5,410 nt of DNA from Oscillospiraceae bacterium (GTDB lineage Bacteria > Bacillota > Clostridia > Oscillospirales > Oscillospiraceae). This document shows, piece by piece, positions 1 to 4,694 of this stretch (position 1 is its first letter; every line of letters begins with the position of its first letter). The notes below the pieces were generated by a model that did no database searches, had not been told where the DNA came from, and saw only the letters and a list, made by a program, of their open reading frames with translations. The DNA is taken from contig JAEDFW010000115.1 in assembly GCA_016297855.1 (NCBI GenBank), forward strand, positions 1 to 5,410. The letters are read 5' to 3'. Made by a program: the position numbers and the translations under genes.

Positions 1-7
1 TCTTCAT
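1..7 (-). CDS. Start of an unidentified gene leaving the window (partial)
   Basis: Only the first two codons (Met-Lys) and one further base are in the window, so no function can be assigned. The start is supported by context. On the minus strand an ATG at 7-5 is preceded by an AAGGGG-like ribosome binding site with about 7 bases of spacing, and by an extended -10 promoter roughly 30 bases upstream. It also lies just beyond the terminator that closes the nitroreductase unit, so it should be a separate transcription unit reading in the same direction. The call rests on these signals alone. Confidence 0.5.
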
Positions 8-35
8 AAAACCGCCCCTTTCCTCAGGTAGTTCC

Positions 36-64
36 ATTGTAGCACAGCTTTTTGTGTTTGCACA
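36..64 (-). promoter_or_regulatory. Putative sigma-A promoter of the left-edge gene
   Basis: On the minus strand a TACAAT -10 box lies at 41-36. It is preceded by TGC, which makes it an extended (TGn) -10. The hexamer 17 bases upstream, TGTGCA at 64-59, matches the -35 consensus in only 3 of 6 positions, which an extended -10 can tolerate. The predicted transcript would start near position 29 and carry a leader of about 22 bases containing the ribosome binding site of the edge gene. Confidence 0.5.
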
Positions 65-100
65 GGCGCGCGCTGGACTTTTTCCCCCTCGTAGATAATG

Positions 101-125
101 AAAAAGCCGCTCCTGTCGGAGCGGC
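101..125 (-). terminator. Intrinsic terminator after the nitroreductase
   Basis: A perfect 8-bp GC-rich stem (GCCGCTCC at 106-113 paired with GGAGCGGC at 118-125) closes a 4-base loop. On the minus strand it is followed directly by five T residues (positions 105-101). It begins six bases beyond the nitroreductase stop codon. This is a textbook Rho-independent terminator for the carboxypeptidase-nitroreductase unit. Confidence 0.9.
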
Positions 126-131
126 ACTCTG

Positions 132-656
132 TTATTCAGAAAAGTGCTCCCAGAACACCGTCTCCTGCAGCGGCTTGCGCGAAAGATGGCCGGGACGCGG
201 CGCTGCGCTTTCCGCCTTGTAGCCCAGAATCAGCAGTGAAACCGGCTCGAACGATTCTGGAATTGCAAACGCGTCGCGTATCTTCTCTGGATTCCACGAC
301 ATGACCCAGATTGAGCCTAGTCCCAGTTCTGTCGCCTCCAGCATCATGTGCGTCGTCACAATGCTCGCGTCGATCTCTCCGCTGGATGTTCCGTCGCACG
401 GCCTGTACCAGCAGGCCGTTTTATCATAGCAGACCAGCATTGCCGCCGCAAACGGGAGCTTGCAGCGCGTCACATCCTGCAGCTGCGCGATGCGCGCCGC
501 ACTGGTCAGTGCCAGAATTCGCTGCGGCTGGAAATTACAGGCCGTTGGCGCAAGCTGACCGGCACGCAGGATTGCATCCAGCTTTTCCTGCTCGATTGGC
601 CGCGGATCAAACTGCAGCACAGAAAACCGCTGCTCAGCCAGATCCAAAAAGCGCAT
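132..656 (-). CDS. Nitroreductase family protein (FMN-dependent oxidoreductase)
   Basis: A 174-residue cytoplasmic flavoprotein of the nitroreductase fold. The family binds FMN, usually as a homodimer, and uses NAD(P)H to reduce nitroaromatics, quinones or unknown physiological acceptors. Visible family blocks are the N-terminal RFSV segment (10-13), APTACNFQPQRI (36-47), the DASIVTTHMMLEA block (96-108) followed by ELGLGSIWV (110-118), and the lipid-free C-terminus with LGYKAE (144-149) and SRKPLQETV (159-167). These resemble small clostridial nitroreductases. The ATG at 656 is chosen because an AGGAGGT site lies 7 bases upstream; an in-frame extension to 791 would overlap the carboxypeptidase and has no ribosome binding site. 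One oddity: the usual R-x-S-x-R-x-[FY] FMN-contact motif reads RFSVLQF, with Leu at the second Arg. It is second in a unit with the carboxypeptidase. The substrate cannot be predicted. Confidence 0.9.
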   Translation of the reverse strand: MRFLDLAEQRFSVLQFDPRPIEQEKLDAILRAGQLAPTACNFQPQRILALTSAARIAQLQDVTRCKLPFAAAMLVCYDKTACWYRPCDGTSSGEIDASIVTTHMMLEATELGLGSIWVMSWNPEKIRDAFAIPESFEPVSLLILGYKAESAAPRPGHLSRKPLQETVFWEHFSE

Positions 657-663
657 TGTGATT

Positions 664-670
664 ACCTCCT
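664..670 (-). promoter_or_regulatory. Ribosome binding site deciding the nitroreductase start
   Basis: On the minus strand AGGAGGT lies 7 bases before the ATG at 656, in the 25-base gap after the carboxypeptidase stop codon. It is an almost ideal Shine-Dalgarno sequence. It fixes the start against the longer open frame that reaches 791, and shows that translation of the nitroreductase is independent of the upstream gene even if they share an mRNA. Confidence 0.85.
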
Positions 671-681
671 GTCTTGATGAA

Positions 682-1896
682 CTACCAGCCATAGGTCGTA
701 TACATGGCAATATGGTCATACAGCGCGTACCAGCTCGTCCAGGCGCCTGCTGTGACGCAGATGCACGCGCGGCCGTCCGGCGTAAGGCCATAGCTGGCGC
801 AGCAGTTCATCGCCTCAGACGTGTAGCCCGTCTTGGCAGCGACGATTGCAGCACCGGACAGTTCCTGCGACTCGGCCCGGACAAGGAATTTATTGACCAT
901 CTCCACGCCCTCGGGGTTCTGCGCGGTGGATCTTGCAGTATATCGCGCGGTGCTCAACACCTCGCGGCACAGTTCATGATTCAGCGCGGCTTGCAGAATG
1001 ATGGCCATATCACGCACGGTGGTGTAATGCTCGTCGTCGTGCAGGCCGCTGGCATCGACAAAATGCGTATGTTCAAGCCCCAACTCTGCCGCCTTTTCGT
1101 TCATCAACTCGGCGAATTCTTCTTCTGATCCGGCGATCACGTCAGCCAGCGCATAGGTTGCCTCCGCACCCGACGGCAGCACCGCACCATAAACGAGATC
1201 ACGCATCGTCACTTCCTCGCCTGCCAGAAAACCCGCCATCGTTGCATCAGCCAAAAAATATGTATCGATAACATCCTGTGCCATGGTGTACGTCGCGTCC
1301 CAGTCGGCGATCATTTCGCAGGCGATGAGCGCCGTCATAATCTTTGTCATCGACGCGGGGTAGATGATTTCGTCCGCATTCTTCTCGGCCAATACCGTAT
1401 TTGTTTCCAGATCGATCAGAATGGCATTCGTGCTGTACATCTGCAGGTCGAGCTGCTGCGTTTTTTCCGTCTCACTGGCGTACGCATAAACCGGCAGCGT
1501 CTGATCCAGCGGTTCGGATTCTGGTTCCTTCTCCAGCTCAGGTTCCCGTTCCGGCTCAGGCTCAGGCTCAGGCTCAGATTCCGGTTCGGGTTCTGTTTCC
1601 GGTTCAGGTTCTGGTTCTGCTTCCGGTTCCTGCGGCACTTCAGGTGCAGCCGGAATCAGCGCTTCGGCCGCCGGCCGTGCCGGGAAATAGCGCTCGATCA
1701 CAAAATGATGGATAAAAAGCCCCACCGCCGCAGTCAGAAGGATAATCGCCAGCATCAGCGCGGCAGCCTTGCAGCTTTTCAGAAAACGCTTCCGTTTTCT
1801 CTGTCGGACGCGCTGCTGCATCTGTGTGCGGGCCTGTGAAAACTCCTGCGGCGCGTGTTCTTCGCGAACCGGAGGCTGTGTCTGATCAAGTTTCAT
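682..1896 (-). CDS. Membrane-anchored serine-type D-Ala-D-Ala carboxypeptidase (S11 family)
   Basis: A 404-residue penicillin-binding-protein-type enzyme expected to remove the terminal D-Ala from peptidoglycan stem peptides outside the membrane. Layout: a basic cytoplasmic tail (1-43, ending in RQRKRKRFLKSCK), one hydrophobic segment (about 44-66), an acidic linker of Glu-Pro repeats (about 86-130), then the catalytic domain (about 150-398). Catalytic motifs are SMTK (182-185, nucleophile Ser182 and Lys185), SGA (242-244) where classical enzymes have S-x-N, and KTG (355-357). The protein ends 47 residues after KTG, so the beta-rich C-terminal domain and amphipathic anchor helix of DacA/PBP5 enzymes are absent; anchoring appears to be N-terminal instead. 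The ATG at 1896 follows AGGAG with an 8-base gap, and a good promoter lies upstream. It is first in a two-gene unit with the nitroreductase. Family is secure; activity as a carboxypeptidase rather than an endopeptidase or other serine hydrolase is inferred. Confidence 0.9.
   Translation of the reverse strand: MKLDQTQPPVREEHAPQEFSQARTQMQQRVRQRKRKRFLKSCKAAALMLAIILLTAAVGLFIHHFVIERYFPARPAAEALIPAAPEVPQEPEAEPEPEPETEPEPESEPEPEPEPEREPELEKEPESEPLDQTLPVYAYASETEKTQQLDLQMYSTNAILIDLETNTVLAEKNADEIIYPASMTKIMTALIACEMIADWDATYTMAQDVIDTYFLADATMAGFLAGEEVTMRDLVYGAVLPSGAEATYALADVIAGSEEEFAELMNEKAAELGLEHTHFVDASGLHDDEHYTTVRDMAIILQAALNHELCREVLSTARYTARSTAQNPEGVEMVNKFLVRAESQELSGAAIVAAKTGYTSEAMNCCASYGLTPDGRACICVTAGAWTSWYALYDHIAMYTTYGW
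1507..1644 (-). repeat. Hexanucleotide repeat encoding the Glu-Pro linker
   Basis: Inside the carboxypeptidase gene a degenerate 6-base repeat encodes alternating Glu-Pro with Glu-Ser, Glu-Thr, Glu-Arg and Glu-Lys variants. Its core is four perfect tandem GGCTCA copies (plus-strand sense) at 1553-1576, flanked by diverged copies such as GGTTCG, GGTTCT and GGTTCC. Because the unit is 6 bases, gain or loss of copies keeps the reading frame and changes only linker length. The encoded stretch should be an extended, strongly acidic spacer between membrane and catalytic domain. Confidence 0.85.
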
Positions 1897-1930
1897 GGAT
1901 TGCGCTCCTGCTTTGTTTCAATTTCGTAAT

Positions 1931-1959
1931 ATCATATCACACTTTTTCGGATACAGCAA
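1931..1959 (-). promoter_or_regulatory. Promoter of the carboxypeptidase-nitroreductase unit
   Basis: On the minus strand a TATGAT -10 box at 1936-1931 is preceded by TGA (an extended -10). It lies 17 bases downstream of TTGCTG at 1959-1954, a -35 with the TTG core. The predicted start near 1924 gives a leader of about 28 bases containing the AGGAG site (1909-1905). Spacing and the extended -10 make this a credible sigma-A promoter. Confidence 0.65.
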
Positions 1960-2000
1960 ATCCCTTGTGAAACTTCATCAATATGCCCGATTTTTTCCAC

Positions 2001-2015
2001 TCTACTCTCAGTAGA
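2001..2015. promoter_or_regulatory. Short inverted repeat in the divergent intergenic region (possible operator)
   Basis: TCTACT (2001-2006) and AGTAGA (2010-2015) form a 6-3-6 inverted repeat. The half-motif GTAGA recurs at 2032-2036, 21 bases from the copy at 2011-2015, about two helical turns. The site lies between the two divergent promoters, upstream of the degV -10 box. It could bind a regulator, but its short length means chance is a real alternative, and no regulator gene is in the window. Confidence 0.25.
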
Positions 2016-2080
2016 ATGGCATTTGCCAGTCGTAGAGCCGCCGTTGTTTTTTGTCACTGGCGCTTTGGCACGGTATCCGC

Positions 2081-2086
2081 TATAAT
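2081..2086 (+). promoter_or_regulatory. -10 box of the degV promoter
   Basis: A perfect TATAAT hexamer lies 36 bases before the degV ATG. At 17-bp spacing the -35 position (2058-2063) reads TGGCGC, a poor match; TTGTCA at 2051-2056 is a better hexamer but is 24 bases away. The promoter is therefore probably real but has a weak -35, which could mean dependence on an activator. A start near 2093 would give a leader of about 30 bases with the GGGGGA ribosome binding site. Confidence 0.6.
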
Positions 2087-2122
2087 GGCTACATACAACC
2101 AGACTGAAAATGGGGGATTCTT

Positions 2123-2998
2123 ATGGAAAAACGGTATCAGATCATTACCGACTCCTCCTGTGACCTTCCGCAGGAGCTGGCCGATTCACTTGACCTGCAA
2201 GTTCTGCCGCTGCAGGTACTCATGGAAGGAAACGTCTACGCCAACTATCTGGACGGCCGCGAGATCGGCTTCCGGGAATTCTATGACAAGATTCGGCAAG
2301 GCGTGGTCGCAACGACCAGCGCTGTCAATCCCGAAGCATTCATCACTGCGATGGAGCAGGTGCTGCAGGCAGGGCTTGACGTGCTGTTCATCGGTTTTTC
2401 CTCGGGCCTGAGCACGACGTACCAGTCCGGCGTGATTGCTGCTGAAGAACTGCGGAAAAAATACCCGGAGCGCAGAATCATTACCATCGACAGCCTCTGC
2501 GCGTCGCTGGGTCAGGGCCTTTATGTATATCTGGCTGCGAAGAAGCAGCAAGCCGGCGCTTCGCTCGATGAGGTTGCGGCGTATCTGGATGAGATCAAAC
2601 TGCACCTGTGCCACTGGTTCACGGTAAATGACCTCATGTACTTAAAGCGCGGCGGCCGCATTCCCGCTTCCACCGCTCTTCTGGGAACCATGCTGCAGAT
2701 CAAGCCCGTCATGCACATGGACAACGCCGGTAAGCTCGTCCCGGTCAGTAAGGCGCGCGGCCGTAAAGCATCTCTCGATGCGCTGGCGCAGAAGCTGCAT
2801 GATACGGCGATCGATCCGCATGAGCAGACCGTATTCATTTGCCACGGTGACTGCCGCGAGGAAGCCGAGTACGTCGCCGGCCGGATTCAGGAGCAGACCG
2901 GCGTGAAGCAGATCATTATCAACTATGTCGGTCCTGTGATCGGCGCACACACCGGTCCGGGCGTCATCTCGGTCTTTTTCCTCGGCACCGAGCGATAA
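2123..2998 (+). CDS. DegV family protein (FakB-type fatty-acid-binding protein)
   Basis: A 291-residue cytoplasmic protein, full length for the family. DegV proteins bind a single long-chain fatty acid; characterised FakB members present it to the kinase FakA, giving acyl-phosphate for phospholipid synthesis. Recognisable blocks are ITDSSCDLP (8-16), TTSAVNP (64-70), GFSSGLSTTYQSG (91-103), IDSLCASLGQG (122-132), LKRGGRI (174-180), KPVMHMDNAGKLVPV (194-208), HGDC (241-244) and IGAHTGPGVISVFFLG (273-288). Together these give the Ser/Thr, Arg and His residues expected around the fatty-acid carboxylate. The ATG follows GGGGGA with 5 bases of spacing and a TATAAT box upstream. No FakA-like kinase gene is in the window, so a kinase partner would have to be encoded elsewhere. 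The gene appears to be transcribed alone. Family assignment is firm; the bound lipid and pathway role are inferred. Confidence 0.93.
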   Translation: MEKRYQIITDSSCDLPQELADSLDLQVLPLQVLMEGNVYANYLDGREIGFREFYDKIRQGVVATTSAVNPEAFITAMEQVLQAGLDVLFIGFSSGLSTTYQSGVIAAEELRKKYPERRIITIDSLCASLGQGLYVYLAAKKQQAGASLDEVAAYLDEIKLHLCHWFTVNDLMYLKRGGRIPASTALLGTMLQIKPVMHMDNAGKLVPVSKARGRKASLDALAQKLHDTAIDPHEQTVFICHGDCREEAEYVAGRIQEQTGVKQIIINYVGPVIGAHTGPGVISVFFLGTER

Positions 2999-3003
2999 GC
3001 GCA

Positions 3004-3102
3004 TATCCGCCATTTCCCAGACGTTCGCAAACGATGCTTCTTGACATGTGGGTCGATCCGAATCCTGCAAACGAGGCAGCGCCGGCGCTGTACCGGCGGT
3101 GA
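3004..3102 (+). pseudogene. Probable remnant of a GNAT acetyltransferase C-terminus
   Basis: In the gap after degV, one plus-strand frame reads MLLDMWVDPNPANEAAPALY followed by RR and a stop (ATG at 3034, TGA at 3100-3102). The frame is also open upstream into the end of degV. It matches the acetyl-CoA N-acyltransferase signature near the end of GNAT domains, where a beta strand with a V is followed by N-x-x-A-x-x-L-Y-[RK]; here Asn, Ala, Leu and Tyr fall at exactly that spacing. The Gly-Phe that should follow is missing, because the frame stops right after Arg-Arg. There is no ribosome binding site before the ATG and no room for the N-terminal part of the domain. I infer a decayed, truncated gene rather than a working small protein. 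The alternative is chance coding potential in GC-rich DNA. Confidence 0.4.
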
Positions 3103-3144
3103 GACCCGTCATCGATGAGCGCAAACAGAAGCAGCGAAAGGAAC

Positions 3145-3173
3145 AGCATCGGGGCAAATCATGCCCCGATGCT
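3145..3173 (+). terminator. Strong hairpin after degV, possible terminator or attenuator
   Basis: AGCATCGGGGC (3145-3155) and GCCCCGATGCT (3163-3173) form a perfect 11-bp stem with a 7-base loop. What follows is TATCTGTCAC, not a real T-tract, so it is a poor canonical intrinsic terminator on the plus strand; the minus strand lacks a T-tract too. It could end the degV transcript, stabilise its 3' end, or allow partial read-through into the MATE gene that begins 45 bases later. Confidence 0.5.
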
Positions 3174-3206
3174 TATCTGTCACTGATCAGCAACCATGCA
3201 TAAACC

Positions 3207-3211
3207 GGAGG
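3207..3211 (+). promoter_or_regulatory. Ribosome binding site deciding the TTG start of the MATE gene
   Basis: GGAGG lies 7 bases before TTG at 3219-3221, ideal spacing. The next in-frame Met is residue 22, inside the first membrane helix, so TTG is the only start that preserves the usual MATE N-terminus (a short tail with the motif LTQGSIFQKLIRFSLP). I saw no convincing sigma-A promoter between 2999 and 3206. Confidence 0.8.
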
Positions 3212-3218
3212 CGCAAAG

Positions 3219-4556
3219 TTGAAGGAAATCAATTTAACCCAAGGGTCTATCTTTCAAAAGCTCATCAGGTTTTCTCTTCCGATGATCGCAGGAAATTTGT
3301 TGCAGCAGGTCTATAATTTGGTTGATACTTTAATTGTTGGAAAGTGTATCGGAGCGGATGCTCTGGCGTCTGTTGGCTCCGCTTACACTCTGATGATTTT
3401 CATTACATCCATCATCATCGGGCTTTGCATGGGCAGCGGCGCTTTCTTTTCTGCGGATTACGGTGCAGGAGAGGAAAGAAAACTGCGCGTAGATGTTCGT
3501 CTTTCTTTCTGGTTCATCCTTGTGGTGACAGGTGTCATTTATCTTGTCATCTATCCGGGAATGCAGCTCATTCTGAATCTGCTGCAAACACCGCCGGAAC
3601 TGATGGAGATGACGCGAGACTATGTGTCGGCTGTGTTTGTGGGCATTTTATTCGTGTTCCTCTACAATTTCTTTTCCTACTTGCTCCGAGCCATGGGCAA
3701 CTCTCTCATGCCGCTCCTGTTTCTGGCTGTTTCCTCCGTCATGAATATCATCCTTGACATTTGGTTCGTTGTGGGACTGCGGATGGGTGTCAGCGGTGCT
3801 GCATGGGCAACCGTCATTGCACAGGCAGCTTGCGGAATCGGAATTATGCTTTACTCCGTAGCCAAGCTCCCGGTTTTGCGCGGAACCACGGCCGGTGCTG
3901 GATGCAATCTACGGAGACTATGGCAGATTATTGTGAATGATGTGGCAACCGGAATCCAGCAGTCCGTCATGAACTTCGGCATTCTGATGATTCAGGGTCT
4001 GGTCAACAGCTTCGGCACAACAATCATGGCCAGCTTCGCTGCTGCCGTGAAAATCGACACGATTGCTTATATGCCGGCACAGGAGTTTGGAAATGCGTAC
4101 TCTTTATTTGTCTCCCAAAACTACGGGGCAAAAAAGGCAGATCGAATCCGAAAAGGAACACGTATTTCGTTTTTGGCCTCTGCCGGTTTCTGCCTGACCG
4201 TTTCTGTTTTAATTTACATCTTCGCCGGAAATCTGATGCAGCTCTTCATAGATGCAAGCGAGGCGGAAATTATCTGCGAAGGTGCACGATACCTTCGGAT
4301 AGAAGGCGCCATGTATGCGGGAATCGGTGTTCTGTTTCTCTGGTATGGATATTTCAGAGGAATCAACAAGCCGCACATTTCTCTGATCCTCACGATCATT
4401 TCTCTTGGAACGCGGGTTGCACTGTCCTATACGCTGGCACCGCATACACCATTGGGCGTTGTCGCAATCTGGTGTTCCATCCCCATTGGCTGGTTCCTTG
4501 CAGATGCAGCAGGGCTGATCTTTTACCGCAGAAACGCGAAAAACACAATACAGTAA
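3219..4556 (+). CDS. MATE family efflux transporter (Na+/H+-drug antiporter)
   Basis: A 445-residue inner-membrane protein of normal length for multidrug and toxic compound extrusion transporters, which export cationic drugs or metabolites using a Na+ or H+ gradient. About twelve hydrophobic segments are visible in two six-helix halves. The first half covers about residues 15-215, starting with LTQGSIFQKLIRFSLPMIAG and the helix-1 motif QQVYNLVDTLIVG (29-41). The second half covers about 240-435, with the repeat-like AYMPAQEFGNAYSLFVSQNYGA (283-304) and RYLRIEG (357-363). A basic, cytoplasmic loop (about 216-236) links them. The start is TTG with a strong ribosome binding site. By eye the gene is less GC-rich than its neighbours: hand-counted 60-base samples gave 24 and 30 G+C, against 34 and 39 in degV and 35 in nadE. 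This suggests separate acquisition. Substrate is unpredictable, and no adjacent regulator is seen. Confidence 0.93.
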   Translation: MKEINLTQGSIFQKLIRFSLPMIAGNLLQQVYNLVDTLIVGKCIGADALASVGSAYTLMIFITSIIIGLCMGSGAFFSADYGAGEERKLRVDVRLSFWFILVVTGVIYLVIYPGMQLILNLLQTPPELMEMTRDYVSAVFVGILFVFLYNFFSYLLRAMGNSLMPLLFLAVSSVMNIILDIWFVVGLRMGVSGAAWATVIAQAACGIGIMLYSVAKLPVLRGTTAGAGCNLRRLWQIIVNDVATGIQQSVMNFGILMIQGLVNSFGTTIMASFAAAVKIDTIAYMPAQEFGNAYSLFVSQNYGAKKADRIRKGTRISFLASAGFCLTVSVLIYIFAGNLMQLFIDASEAEIICEGARYLRIEGAMYAGIGVLFLWYGYFRGINKPHISLILTIISLGTRVALSYTLAPHTPLGVVAIWCSIPIGWFLADAAGLIFYRRNAKNTIQ

Positions 4557-4562
4557 CTCCGC

Positions 4563-4604
4563 AAAAAAACGGGTATCCGGCTTTTGTACCGAATACCCAT
4601 TTTT
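4563..4604. terminator. Bidirectional terminator between the MATE gene and nadE
   Basis: GGGTAT (4571-4576) pairs with ATACCC (4593-4598). After one C-A mismatch the stem continues with CGG (4578-4580) and CCG (4589-4591) around an 8-base loop. On the plus strand the hairpin is followed by ATTTTT (4599-4604). On the minus strand it is followed by seven T residues, complementary to A7 at 4563-4569. It lies seven bases after the MATE stop codon and about 90 bases beyond the nadE stop, between two convergent genes, so it can end transcripts from both. Confidence 0.8.
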
Positions 4605-4666
4605 CATTCCTATCCTGCGTCTGGCAGATGCCATACTCATACTGCTCAGATTACGTTCTTAGCAGC

Positions 4667-4686
4667 ATCCCAAACCCACGTGGGAT
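4667..4686. repeat. Small inverted repeat downstream of nadE
   Basis: ATCCCA (4667-4672) and TGGGAT (4681-4686) form a 6-bp inverted repeat with an 8-base loop. It contains the overlapping perfect palindrome CCCACGTGGG (4675-4684). It sits eight bases beyond the nadE stop codon. Neither strand has a T-tract after it, so it is not a clear terminator; it may only cap the nadE mRNA, or be chance. The rest of 4605-4694 shows nothing else I can support. Confidence 0.35.
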
Positions 4687-4694
4687 TCGTTCTC

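Noticed and set aside
657..791. In-frame N-terminal extension of the nitroreductase to 791
   Set aside because: It overlaps the end of the carboxypeptidase gene, has low-complexity Ala/Arg-rich sequence unlike the family, and an AGGAGGT site sits exactly before the ATG at 656.
1401..1715. Plus-strand open frame with Val/Gln/Pro-rich repeats
   Set aside because: It is the antisense shadow of the Glu-Pro repeat in the carboxypeptidase gene and has no ribosome binding site or recognisable domain.
2065..2080. Sigma-54-like element (TTGGCAC with GG-N10-GC spacing) before degV
   Set aside because: The GG and GC dinucleotides are at the right distance, but the second half is CCGCT, not TTGCT, and a perfect sigma-A TATAAT follows directly. 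No enhancer-binding protein gene is nearby.
3041..3046. Perfect TTGACA hexamer as a possible -35 box for the MATE gene
   Set aside because: No -10-like hexamer lies 16-18 bases downstream (the bases there are GC-rich), and the site falls within the acetyltransferase-like remnant.
2964..3149. Minus-strand 61-residue open frame with a hydrophobic start
   Set aside because: No ribosome binding site precedes its ATG, which lies inside the hairpin stem; it overlaps the end of degV and resembles no family I know.
3050..3172. Cobalamin riboswitch before the MATE gene
   Set aside because: The stretch CGCTGTACCGGCGGTGAG loosely resembles the CACTGTxAxxGG core, but the GGTGxAA box and the GCCACTG B12 box are absent, so I do not support it.
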